A stretch of 8,379 nucleotides of DNA from STC-74 sp043756665 (lineage in GTDB: Bacteria > Patescibacteriota > Gracilibacteria > BD1-5 > UBA2023), in NCBI GenBank assembly GCA_043756665.1, contig JAYUQR010000109.1, positions 1 to 8,379 on the forward strand, read 5' to 3'. The position numbers and the translations under genes are program-made. The notes below the pieces were generated by a model. It was given only the letters and a program-made list of their open reading frames with translations, did no database searches and was not told where the DNA came from. This document shows positions 1-6,412 of this stretch, piece by piece (position 1 is the stretch's first letter; the number at the start of each line of letters is the position of its first letter).

Positions 1-2
1 AC

Positions 3-194
3 AAGGAGGAGTCCGTTCTCGCAGGAAACCCGAAGGCAGTCCGAGCGATCGGATGAGCGAATAATAAAAATCCTATCGTGATCATCATCCCCTGTCATCG
101 TGTGATCGGAAAGAGTGGAAAACTCGTCGGATATGGTGGTGGTATCGAGAGGAAAGTATGGCTATTAGATCATGAGAGCAAAATCCGAATATAA
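3..194 (+). CDS. ogt: O6-methylguanine-DNA methyltransferase, C-terminal part (5' end outside window)
   Basis: This is the last 63 residues of a DNA repair protein that moves alkyl groups from O6-alkylguanine to its own cysteine. The active-site motif PCHRV is visible, with the acceptor Cys encoded at 93-95. It is followed by the family's G-Y-G-G-G-x-E-R-K block (131-153) and a W-L-L-x-H-E tail. In-frame TGA at 54-56 falls at the second Gly of the conserved A-x-G-G-A segment just before the active site, so reading it as glycine restores the motif. The gene ends in TAA at 192-194, seven bases from the stop of the converging lipoprotein gene. The protein is single-turnover and acts on chromosomal DNA. 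Whether it carries an N-terminal Ada-like domain cannot be seen. Recognition of the family is secure; the choice of symbol ogt over other MGMT names is a convention. Confidence 0.93.
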
Positions 195-201
195 ATGGAG
201 T

Positions 202-705
202 TTACTTTGCTGATGGTGTTAATGTTATGATCGCATCTCCTGACCATGGATCTCACGACATCTGATTCTCAGTGAAATTGAGTTCATATCGACCATGTTG
301 AGCAAGATTCACAGTCATATCTGTACCGAATGGACCATCCATATTCCCATCTGGCATGATGATCTGAGTGAGCCTCAGGTTTCCTCGAGCAATTCCAGGA
401 AAACTCACATTCACGTGCATCGATTTTGCTACTGAATTAATGAAGGAGATTTTCGTAGGAACACCCCTTGCATGTTTGACGGGGATGGTCCGGGTCTCGT
501 TCCCCTGAAAGATCGGATAGTAGGTATTCCCACTTCCTGAGAGATCTTCGACGAGAAGAGCTTGATGATCCTGACTTCCAGAATCGACCATAACACCAGT
601 CTGATCAAGAGATCATGATGCTGTACTCGGGAGCCCGAGCTTGATAGATGCAGAACATGCAATGAGGGTGAAGAGGCCGAGCATGATAAGCGTTCGAATG
701 GGCAT
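202..705 (-). CDS. Small secreted lipoprotein, possibly cupredoxin-like
   Basis: A 167-residue protein read with two in-frame TGA codons as Gly (613-615 and 253-255) and stopped by TAA at 202-204. The ATG at 703-705 is chosen because it gives a clean lipoprotein signal peptide: positive N-terminus (MPIR), hydrophobic stretch, then lipobox L-I-A-C with the lipidated Cys at residue 17. The mature part is polar and rich in beta-type alternation after a Ser/Gly-rich linker. Around residues 70-165 the pattern (V-K-H-A-R-G-V-P, then a His in S-M-H-V, then G-x-Y-E-L-N-F and a closing I-T-L strand) resembles a cupredoxin beta-sandwich. I do not see the usual copper-binding Cys, so metal binding is unproven. 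It converges tightly on the methyltransferase gene and is divergent from the gene at 839. Lipoprotein status is confident; the fold is inference. Confidence 0.83.
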
Positions 706-838
706 AGAAAAAAATAAATGAAACTTAATTCTATACTGATATACCAAGGGAACAAAGAAAAAATGAAGACAAATCTACAGAGAAGTATTTCTACTGAGGA
801 AAGTTTCTTTTTCTCGTGATTATCCCTATACTCACCCT
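706..838. promoter_or_regulatory. Divergent intergenic region with -10 like TATACT just upstream of the 839 start
   Basis: These 133 bp separate two divergent genes and hold no ORF. On the + strand TATACT (827-832) lies six bases before the ATG at 839, so transcription would start at or next to the A of the start codon. No good -35 is visible (TTTCTT at 804-809 is 17 bp upstream) and there is no Shine-Dalgarno sequence. On the - strand a TATAGAAT-like stretch lies about 25-30 bases before the lipoprotein ATG and could serve it. The + call rests on position and on the same spacing at the 6519 gene. Confidence 0.45.
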
Positions 839-1213
839 ATGAATTTCATAGATATGATCACGCGGCTTGGAATCATCTTCGAGAGAAAGACTCAAGATCA
901 TCCTGCTTGTCTCTCGAAAGGAGAAGTACTCAGATATCTGAAGATGATCCCGCTCTCAATCAGAGAGAGAACATTCGTGGATGCCTCATTTCGTACTCGT
1001 ATATGGAAAACAGGAAATACACTCGATTTCCAGTTCCGTATCTCTCCGAGCAGCCTCACGGAAACCGAGATACATACTCTCGAAAACACGAGAATCTCTC
1101 TCCAATCAAAACTCTCTTCCCTACTTCCCGGCCATACTCTGAGACTCACGATGAAGGTGAGTGATTGTTGTGGGAAGGGGTGCTATGGGTGTGAAAAATA
1201 TCGCGAGAAATAA
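839..1213 (+). CDS. Uncharacterised protein with C-terminal Cys cluster (CCxxGCxxC)
   Basis: A 124-residue soluble protein with no signal peptide or membrane segment and no in-frame TGA. I do not recognise the N-terminal 100 residues, which look mixed alpha/beta (T-L-D-F-Q-F-R-I strand, then a likely helix rich in L, E and S). The last 15 residues carry CCGKGCYGC followed by E-K-Y (cysteines at 110, 111, 115 and 118). Short CC-x-x-GC-x-x-C-x-[YWF] clusters of this shape occur in small domains of unknown function and in oxidoreductase-like domains, where metal binding is suspected; here that is inference. The start is supported by TATACT six bases upstream. It converges on the MFS transporter gene with 89 bp between the stops. 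The absence of TGA in a protein with few glycines is unremarkable. Confidence 0.75.
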   Translation: MNFIDMITRLGIIFERKTQDHPACLSKGEVLRYLKMIPLSIRERTFVDASFRTRIWKTGNTLDFQFRISPSSLTETEIHTLENTRISLQSKLSSLLPGHTLRLTMKVSDCCGKGCYGCEKYREK

Positions 1214-1302
1214 ACGGGTGGAAGTCATATATTTCTCCCATCTCACACTATTTTTTCTTCCGAAAGATCGAGAGAAAAATGAAGATAAAAATTTTAGCAT
1301 GA
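1214..1302. other. Spacer between convergent genes
   Basis: No ORF. An 8-bp inverted repeat GAGAAATA/TATTTCTC (1205-1212 and 1230-1237) begins in the end of the 839 gene; a T6 run follows 13 bases later, so it is at best a weak terminator. Confidence 0.3.
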
Positions 1303-2457
1303 TTATCTCAACACCCGTCAATAGAGGATCACTCCACTGATCGAGAGGATCTGTGCGATGAGGAGTGCGGTATATATTCAGACACTATCCGCGAGGAGTC
1401 AGAGGAGGATCGCGAAGACCGAATAGGCGAGATTCCCGGCGAGGGAATTCAGTGAATCCATCGTCGCACGCTGTCTATCCGTGAACTCTCTCTGGAAGAG
1501 TGACTTCTCGGCAACCGTCCCGATACCGAATCCAAGCGATGTGACCGAACGGATGAGCGGAGTCGCAATACTCGGGAAGGCGATGATGAGTGTCGAGAGG
1601 ATATAGTTGATGCGATTTTCCCACTGGAGTGTCCGATCTGCGCCATATCTTTCGACTATTCTCCCAGCGATACGAAATCCTGTCGCTGCAAATATATGAC
1701 TCAGCGTCTTCGCGAGTGGGATCGCCCAGGTAGGCCAGAGTGTCGCCATGAAGGTCGGGTAGAAGTCATGTATCGGCTCCGAGATGGCATAGCTCGTGAT
1801 CGAGGCAAGACTCAGCTTCCTGAGTCGCATATTGGTACGAAATCTCATGATCGCTTCTCTGAGGTGAGAGAAGATATTGGCTTCCTGTCTCGCATCATGG
1901 ACCCTCGGTTCGATCAGGGCAAGGGCGATACCGAGACCGATCACCTGTGGGATGAGTGAGAGCCAGAAGAGTATCTGGAACGATGCGAATCCGAGTGTCA
2001 CTGTCCCGATGAGCGCTGATATCGCGAGAGCGAACTGGAACATCGAGCTCACTCGTCACTCGTAGTGACTATATTCCCCTTCCTTGCCGAGCTCTCTGAG
2101 GGTATCATAGAGAAGTGCCGTATTGTTCCCGCTGTAGAGCGATCTCGCGAGTCACTCGAGCACTGCACCGATCATGAGGATTATCCAAGACCCTCAGAGT
2201 GCGAAGAAGAGGATCGATCCGATCGTACTCATCTGTCCGATGAGGAGGGTCCATCGTCGTCCGATCCTATCAGAGAATACTCCCGTCGGTACTTCGAAGA
2301 TGGAGGATGCGATCGTCGAGACAGAGAATACCCCGAGTGCGAGTGCATATGAGCCTGTGATCTGAGCGAAATAGAGAATCGCTATCGCATTGTAGATACG
2401 GAAATCGAGGCAGAAATTGAACCACGAAAGAAGGGAGATGTTTCTCTGGATTTTCAT
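1303..2457 (-). CDS. MFS transporter, 384 aa, with six UGA-encoded glycines
   Basis: A full-length major facilitator protein of the cytoplasmic membrane; the substrate cannot be told. Under the standard code it appears as fragments; with TGA as Gly (residues 88, 102, 134, 353, 360 and 380) it is continuous from ATG at 2457 to TAA at 1303-1305. MFS motif A is plain after the second helix: G-V-F-S-D-R-I-G-R-R at residues 59-68. Next come G-N-N-T-A-L-L-Y-D-T-L and an S-S-M-F-Q-x-A-L-x-I-S-A-L helix, a pattern I associate with MFS proteins of Patescibacteria. The C-terminal half has further hydrophobic helices and a second motif-A-like turn (R-I-V-E-R-Y-G-A-D-R, then a G-L-L-A-D near the end). 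It starts five bases after the stop of the ribbon-helix-helix gene, so the two are probably cotranscribed, and that regulator may control it. No Shine-Dalgarno is visible. Confidence 0.93.
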
Positions 2458-2462
2458 CAGGA

Positions 2463-2654
2463 TTATCTCATGGATTCTAAAGTAGTGCGTAGCTCATTCT
2501 CATCAATCTCGACTTTGATAATCTTCGGATTTTCTACATAGGCTCTGATAAATAGATTCAGTACGTAATCCATCGACACCCCTTGATCTTTGACTGTCTG
2601 CTTAAATTTCATTTTTAGCTCTGTTGGCACTCTAAAAAGTATCTGTGAGGTCAT
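2463..2654 (-). CDS. Small ribbon-helix-helix DNA-binding protein (RelB/DinJ-like)
   Basis: A 63-residue protein beginning with a beta-strand-like segment (T-S-Q-I-L-F-R-V-P, residues 2-10), then a basic helix (E-L-K-M-K-F-K-Q-T) and a second helix after G-V-S-M-D-Y. That is the strand-helix-helix layout of MetJ/Arc and RelB/DinJ antitoxin N-termini; the final 20 residues are acidic. Such proteins dimerise, insert the paired strand into the major groove and usually repress their own promoter. No toxin gene lies next to it: downstream is an MFS transporter five bases away, upstream a lipoprotein. It may be a plain regulator of the transporter or an orphan antitoxin. TATAAT lies eight bases before the ATG, with an inverted repeat just upstream of it. 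Confidence 0.75.
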   Translation of the reverse strand: MTSQILFRVPTELKMKFKQTVKDQGVSMDYVLNLFIRAYVENPKIIKVEIDENELRTTLESMR

Positions 2655-2704
2655 AGTGAGAAATTATATACGGGTAGTATATATCATTTTGATATCATAG
2701 CAAA
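2655..2704 (-). promoter_or_regulatory. Promoter with -10 TATAAT and possible autoregulatory inverted repeat
   Basis: In the direction of the RHH gene, TATAAT (2668-2663) stands eight bases before the ATG, which predicts a transcript with almost no leader. Upstream is an inverted repeat, ATATCA-3 nt-TGATAT (2681-2695), overlapping the perfect palindrome TGATATCA (2690-2697). Small RHH repressors commonly bind short palindromes in their own promoters, so this is a good operator candidate. I see no clear -35. The lipoprotein stop at 2705 bounds the region. Confidence 0.5.
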
Positions 2705-3730
2705 TTATTTTTTTACAACCCTCCCATACACCTCTTGATAATCTTCTCTATTCAGGACTCTGAGATAATATTCTACATATTCCTCTAGTATGTAGATATA
2801 ATCATTATCCATATCTACTATGAGTGAGCTATAATTACTATTCGATGTATTTCCTATTTTTTCTGCATCTGGAAATGATCATATCTTTGTCATATATATC
2901 CCTGGCTCAGTACCATCACCCATAGATCCCTCCACAATATATAAGAGTTGTTTCTTATCAGTAGACCAAGCAAGATGAGTCCACAACGCCCCATTTTTTC
3001 ACTCTAAAAAGTTTTTTCCATCGACCATACTCACTAGTCGAATTTCCGCGAATTCATAGCCATAAATCGCATAGAAAATATAGTATCCACTCGGCGAAAA
3101 TGAGTCAAAGTATCCAAAAGTACGAACTCCACTCATACAGTCCCCATGATTCGGAGGATAATAGTATACTCATTTTATCAAGACATTTTCCGTTCATTGC
3201 TCTGGATGAGGTCATTGGATATATGAGACACATCCTGTTCCTGATCGGATATTTTTCATATACCGATCTCGTTCTTCTTTTCCGTACACTCCTGGAAGAG
3301 CATATGTCTTCCCCGACATTGTGACTGTGATCGAGTCATATCCATCTGGATATTTCGGAGGATTATAGACCGCTTTCCAGTTTCATTGTACAAGTGAGCC
3401 AGTATTATTATGTTGTTTTATTTCGCTCTCTCGCTTTATAAGGAGCTTCTTTACTATCTTCTCAGATTCTTCAACACTCAGATTGATGAGGTTTTTGTGT
3501 GGGGAATAGTCCACTTCTGCGCTGACTGTCACTGGTTTCGGCTTCTCAATGTAATAGCAATCTATTGCGATCTTCGTCCCTGTGGCATAAATAGTACCCA
3601 TGTCTACCGGGCAGTTATCACTTGTAGTGAGGAACTTAGAATGTTTGACTACGGATGATGACTCATCTGAAACTCAAGTGCATCAAGCCAGGAAAAATGA
3701 CAGGAAAATGAGAGGGAGGAGGAGTTTCAT
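2705..3730 (-). CDS. Large lipoprotein with a propeller-like C-terminal half
   Basis: A 341-residue protein assembled by reading eight in-frame TGA codons as Gly; under the standard code only a 72-residue piece survives. ATG at 3728-3730 gives a signal peptide with lipobox L-A-G-C, lipidated Cys at residue 17; the Gly at -1 is itself encoded by TGA (3683-3685). The mature protein starts with a Ser-rich linker, then a region with two Cys and a Lys/Glu-rich helix. The second half has repeated blades: S-P-S-G-Y-Y-I-F-Y, then L-A-W-S-T-D-K-K-Q-L-L-Y-I, then Y-I-Y-I-L-E-E. These S/T-x-D/S-G-x-x-hydrophobic turns resemble WD40/TolB-type propeller strands, but I cannot assign a family. It is probably anchored outside the membrane. 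It lies 50 bp upstream of the RHH gene. Gene reality and lipidation are confident; function is unknown. Confidence 0.86.
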
Positions 3731-3822
3731 AAGTGAAGATACTTAGGGTATAGATAGATAAGGATTATGGAATTTGATACCTCGAGAATACGAAAAAGTT
3801 TTGATACTTTAAATAAGCTTCA
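3731..3822. other. AT-rich spacer with short direct repeats
   Basis: No ORF. TTTGATAC occurs twice (3773-3780 and 3801-3808). On the - strand a weak AAAGT-6 nt-ACTTT stem followed by a T run could end the small membrane-protein transcript, but it has little GC. TATCTT (3741-3736) lies five bases before the lipoprotein ATG on the - strand and is a weak -10 candidate. Confidence 0.3.
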
Positions 3823-4131
3823 TTAGTGATCGCTTGGATTCCAAACAATTATTTTGCACCAGTCTCAATATGAAAATGATTGAAGCTTAAAACTATAACT
3901 TGAATCGCATCTATCCTGTAATACTGAAAAAAGGAAAAAGACAATTAAAAAAACAAAAAGATAAATAAAATATCTGAATATTTTTAGTAGATTTAACTTA
4001 GTTTTTGTTTTCTGATTCTTAAAAAGAAATGCTAAAACTCAATAAAGAACTATAAGAAAAAACACTAAAGGAATGTACGTATCAAACATCGCTCAGTACA
4101 TCAAGGCCATTCAGAAACTTCAATCTCCCAT
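3823..4131 (-). CDS. Small two-helix membrane protein, visible only under the UGA=Gly code
   Basis: A 102-residue ORF from ATG (4129-4131) to TAA (3823-3825). It contains five in-frame TGA codons and no TAA or TAG despite very AT-rich sequence, which argues that it is a real gene. The N-terminus is Gly/Met-rich (MGDGSFGMALMYGAMF). Two strongly hydrophobic segments follow, about residues 20-38 and 52-71, joined by a basic loop with alternating Lys/Thr (residues 39-50). By the positive-inside rule the loop is cytoplasmic, so both ends face out, including a C-terminal tail with two Cys (75 and 92). I do not recognise a family. It lies downstream, and in the same frame, of the displaced serS tail whose TAG ends 18 bases before this ATG. 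Chance opening is the main alternative. Confidence 0.72.
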
Positions 4132-4149
4132 AAATTCTCAAGTTAAAAA

Positions 4150-4248
4150 CTAAATCCTCTCCTTCCCTCCCATATAATTCCTGAGTACTTTTGGGACGGT
4201 GATCGTCGCATCTGCATTCTGATAGTTCTCCATAATCGCGACGAGGAT
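4150..4248 (-). pseudogene. Displaced second copy of the serS 3' end
   Basis: On the - strand these 99 bases encode I-L-V-A-I-M-E-N-Y-Q, then the same residues as SerRS down to K-E-R-I and a TAG stop. Compared with the true serS end (4999-5097) I count 12 mismatches over the first 31 codons (about 87% identity), and only two change the protein (Leu to Met twice). Homology stops abruptly at about 4243. Upstream the frame runs into TAG at 4273-4275, so there is no catalytic domain and no obvious start except an internal ATG (4231-4233). It is a remnant, not a gene. That most differences are synonymous means both copies diverged while in functional genes, so this is not simply a decayed recent duplicate. 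Confidence 0.9.
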
Positions 4249-4276
4249 TGATATTCTCAAGTATAGGTGAAACTAC

Positions 4277-4303
4277 AAAAATCCAAAAAACTTTTGGATT
4301 TTA
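4277..4303 (-). terminator. Hairpin with T run, probable end of the NYN transcript
   Basis: An 11-bp perfect stem (4278-4288 with 4292-4302) and a 3-nt loop. On the - strand the stem is followed by a run of five T. The stem is mostly A/T with two G-C pairs, so strength is uncertain. It lies about 100 bp past the NYN stop and just before the displaced serS tail, so it would also separate that tail from NYN transcription. Confidence 0.5.
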
Positions 4304-4335
4304 CCAAAAAACTGATACTATGTACTTGTTCACGA

Positions 4336-4413
4336 TGAGGTGTCCAGTAAGAGAGCAATACTCTCACTGTCCCCTCTACTTATGAGATAGCTTCACTGCT
4401 ATCTCATTTTTTG
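4336..4413 (+). ncRNA. Candidate small structured RNA ending at a strong intrinsic terminator
   Basis: Reading rightwards there is a first hairpin: GAGG (4336-4339) with CCTC (4372-4375), CAGT (4344-4347) with ACTG (4365-4368), and GAGAG (4350-4354) with CTCTC (4360-4364) around a 5-nt loop. Directly after it comes the terminator at 4382-4413. No ORF on the + strand feeds this terminator, so a short noncoding transcript is the simple explanation. A possible -10 (GATACT, 4313-4318) lies upstream but no good -35. The 3' end overlaps the last codons of the convergent NYN gene, so it could be antisense to that mRNA. It could instead be only the structured 3' UTR of the NYN gene. Confidence 0.4.
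4382..4413 (+). terminator. Strong intrinsic terminator overlapping the 3' end of the NYN gene
   Basis: ATGAGATAGC (4382-4391) pairs perfectly with GCTATCTCAT (4398-4407) around the loop TTCACT, followed by TTTTTT to 4412. The T tract is on the + strand. The right arm of the stem contains the last codons and TAG stop (4401-4399) of the NYN gene on the opposite strand. Confidence 0.8.
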
Positions 4414-4887
4414 TAGTTTATTTCTCATGGGGGCAATATCGACAAGATGCTTTCCTGCTACCCGCCTGAGAAGTATGCTGGAAGTCGCTACTCACGGAAC
4501 AAGGACATGAGAAAATACTCATTTTTGCTTCCAGAAATCTACAAGCGAATTATAATCACCATCTCCCGTGACAAGTATGGCGCGAAGAGTATTTCACTCA
4601 TAGAAGTCCCGAACTGCAAATATCGCTATATCTATATCGACATTTCACTTGATCTTTCCATCAGGAAGCATGAGAGTTTCTTTGAAACAGACCTCATAGC
4701 CGAGACTTTTGAGATGCTCATAGAGTCGTTGATATTTTGGTACAAATCAGAAAAATATCTTTACAGTATTTACCTGATATTTTTCTCGGAGATATATAAT
4801 GAATCTTTCCCAGTCTATCTTCCATTCGTGGTAAGTTTCGAGAGATTTGTGGACATTTTGTGCATCGATATAGACAATATTCTTCAT
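4399..4887 (-). CDS. NYN-domain (PIN-like) predicted RNase
   Basis: A 162-residue single-domain protein, read from ATG at 4887 to TAG at 4401-4399 with five TGA codons as Gly (residues 47, 81, 98, 123 and 132). It starts with the NYN signature Y-I-D-A-Q-N (Asp8), continues with an L-Y-E-x-L-x-x-x-G-Y-E-V-x-F-K strand-helix-strand, then D-G-K-I-K-G-N-V-D-I-D (Asp84 and Asp86; Gly81 from TGA) and L-V-T-G-D-G-D-Y (Asp109 and Asp111). These are the acidic residues that bind Mg2+ in NYN/PIN-like nucleases, all present, so the protein is probably an active metal-dependent RNase. It follows serS by 111 bp but lies between repeated serS ends, suggesting an acquired gene. The opposite strand shows a longer standard-code ORF (4447-4968), which is a shadow. 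The target RNA is unknown; roles in RNA turnover, defence or toxicity are all possible. Confidence 0.92.
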
Positions 4888-4998
4888 TTTTTAAAGTCAA
4901 GATTTATGAAAGTACCAGGTTATATAGGCGATTTCGTGGTTAAATTGAAAAGCTTATACGGGATGTAACCGTTATTTTATTCGTAATTGAATCATTGA
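4888..4998. other. AT-rich spacer between serS stop and NYN start
   Basis: No ORF. On the - strand TTCAAT, a 17-bp gap and TATATA form a weak promoter candidate about 35-40 bases before the NYN ATG. No terminator hairpin for serS is evident, so readthrough from serS into the NYN gene is possible. Confidence 0.3.
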
Positions 4999-6360
4999 TT
5001 AGATCCTCTCCTTCCCTCCTAAATAATTCCTGAGCACTTTCGGTACAGTGATCGTCGCGTCAGCATTCTGATAGTTCTCTAGAATCGCGACCAGTGCTCG
5101 TCCACAGGCGAAGGCAGTCGCGTCATTGGTATGGATGAGTTCCACTTCCCCACTCGCACGTCGTACTCGAGTCTGGAGACGACGAGCCTGATAGTCCGTC
5201 ATATAGTCGGCCGTATGGGTCTCACGATATCTCTGCTGACCAGGAAGCCACGCTTCTATATCAGATCATTTTGCATTCGGTTTTCCGATATCGAAGGTAC
5301 ACTTCTGGAGCTTCTGATAGGGAATCTCGAGGGCTTGCATGAGGTATTCTTGCAGTCCTGCGAAGAGGAGGTGTTCATCGTGGGCGGTCTCTGCAACAGA
5401 GAATGACTCCATCTCGAGCTTATCGAACTGGTGCATACGGATGATTCCCTCCATATCTTTCCCATAGGTCCCTGCCTCACCACGGAAGCTCGTCGCATAG
5501 CCGAGGTAGCGGACTGGCATTTCTGATTCTGCAAATATTTCTCCTGCGTGCATCGATCCGAGGACATGCTCAGCTGATCCCTGGAGCCAGAGGTCTTGTC
5601 CTTCGATCTTGTAGCGCTCCTCTCGTGGTTCGAGGCGATCCATAGCATCATAGGGAGCGGTCTTGATCATGTAGGGAGGGAGGACGGGAGTGAATGGTTT
5701 ATTCGAGACCTTGAGATTATTCTCAGCGATCACTTTATCTAGGACAGATGAATCTCCGAGTGTATCCATCACCCACTGGATGAGAGCGAACTGGAGTTTC
5801 ACGAGGTCGCCCTTGAGGTACGCAAATCGAGACCCTGCGACATTGGCAGCACGCTCCTTATCGATCCAGCCTCGGATCTCGGCTATCTCTGCGTGATTGC
5901 GGACTGGGAAATCGAACTGTCGAATCGCTCCCCACTGCTTCACCACGACATTCTCTTCTTCTGTGAGTCCTACTGGAGTATCTAGAGTTGGGATATTCGG
6001 AATTTTTTTGTAGAGGTCATATAGCTCTTTTTCTACTTCATCGAACTCTGGTTCGAGAGATTGGATTTTTTCTTTGACTTTTTTAGCCTCTGCGATTAAT
6101 TCTGGCGATGGTTTTTCACTATTCTCTGTATTTATACTAGTAGGAAAATCTTGTAGCATTTCTGATAATTTCTTGGGTTTACCAAAACTCGCTGAAAGCT
6201 CATTCTTTCTTGCCCTAAGAGCAAAGAGATTTTGTCCAAGTGTAAGGCGCTTCTGGTCAAGTGCTATCACAAGGTCGAGGTCGACTCATTTGGTCACTTT
6301 ATCGTGAAGCGCTTTTCGGACGAGTTCGGGATTGGTGCGCAGTATTTTTATATCGATCAT
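4999..6360 (-). CDS. serS: Seryl-tRNA synthetase
   Basis: Charges tRNA-Ser with serine in the cytoplasm; a class II synthetase. 453 residues from ATG at 6360 to TAA at 4999-5001, with TGA read as Gly at residues 25 (6286-6288) and 365 (5266-5268). The N-terminus, MIDIKILRTNPELVRKAL, is typical. Residues about 35-130 form the tRNA-binding coiled-coil arm. Motif 1 lies around F-T-P-V-L-P-P-Y. Motif 2 is T-S-F-R-G-E-A-G-T-Y-G-K-D with H-Q-F-D-K-L-E (about 290-316). Motif 3 is F-A-C-G-R-A-L-V-A-I-L-E-N-Y-Q (about 417-431). It ends G-G-K-E-R-I. It is somewhat longer than the usual 420-430 residues because of an insertion in the arm (about residues 62-85) whose DNA is more AT-rich. Its 3' end is duplicated at 4150-4248. 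It is divergent from the 6519 gene. Confidence 0.97.
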
Positions 6361-6368
6361 TGGTCTCG

Positions 6369-6412
6369 GAATGTTAGAGGGTTAGAATGTTAGAGGGTTA
6401 GAGGGTTAGAAA
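6369..6412. repeat. Five tandem 8-bp repeats GTTAGA[GG/AT/AA] in the serS leader
   Basis: Consecutive 8-mers run GTTAGAGG, GTTAGAAT, GTTAGAGG, GTTAGAGG, GTTAGAAA (6373-6412); part of this is a 16-bp unit repeated twice (6369-6400). They start nine bases upstream of the serS ATG and on the serS strand read as CTCTAACC-like units. The array lies in the divergent promoter region. Confidence 0.85.

Larger units (their letters stand above)
4150..5097. repeat. Imperfect direct repeats (4150-4242 and 4999-5091) bounding a NYN-gene segment
   Basis: The repeat unit is the end of serS including its stop codon; both copies are in the same orientation. Similarity ends just past the stop on one side and at the 4243/5092 boundary on the other. 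The segment between them (about 750 bp) holds the NYN-domain gene and a hairpin-rich stretch. This matches the footprint of site-specific integration into a gene's 3' end, where the incoming copy restores the gene and the old end is pushed to the far side. No integrase is present inside, so the segment would be a decayed or trans-mobilised element. Unequal recombination between serS alleles is the alternative. Confidence 0.65.

Noticed and set aside
1214..1318. ACGGGTG (1214-1220) and CACCCGT (1312-1318) inverted repeat
   Set aside because: Seven bases across 91 bp, one arm inside the MFS coding end; expected by chance.
1399..2457. MFS gene as a frameshifted or nonsense-mutated pseudogene
   Set aside because: All interruptions are TGA, never TAA or TAG, with no frame change, and unrelated genes show the same pattern; recoding explains everything.
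3410..3658. 82-codon + strand ORF
   Set aside because: Antisense to the large lipoprotein, whose lipobox and continuous code-25 frame are convincing.
4447..4968. 173-codon + strand ORF
   Set aside because: It is codon-for-codon antisense to the NYN gene, has no recognisable domain, and the - strand translation with UGA as Gly shows a complete conserved domain.
6369..6412. CRISPR or telomere-like repeat
   Set aside because: Units are 8 bp with no spacers, and only five copies lie inside a promoter region, so neither interpretation fits.
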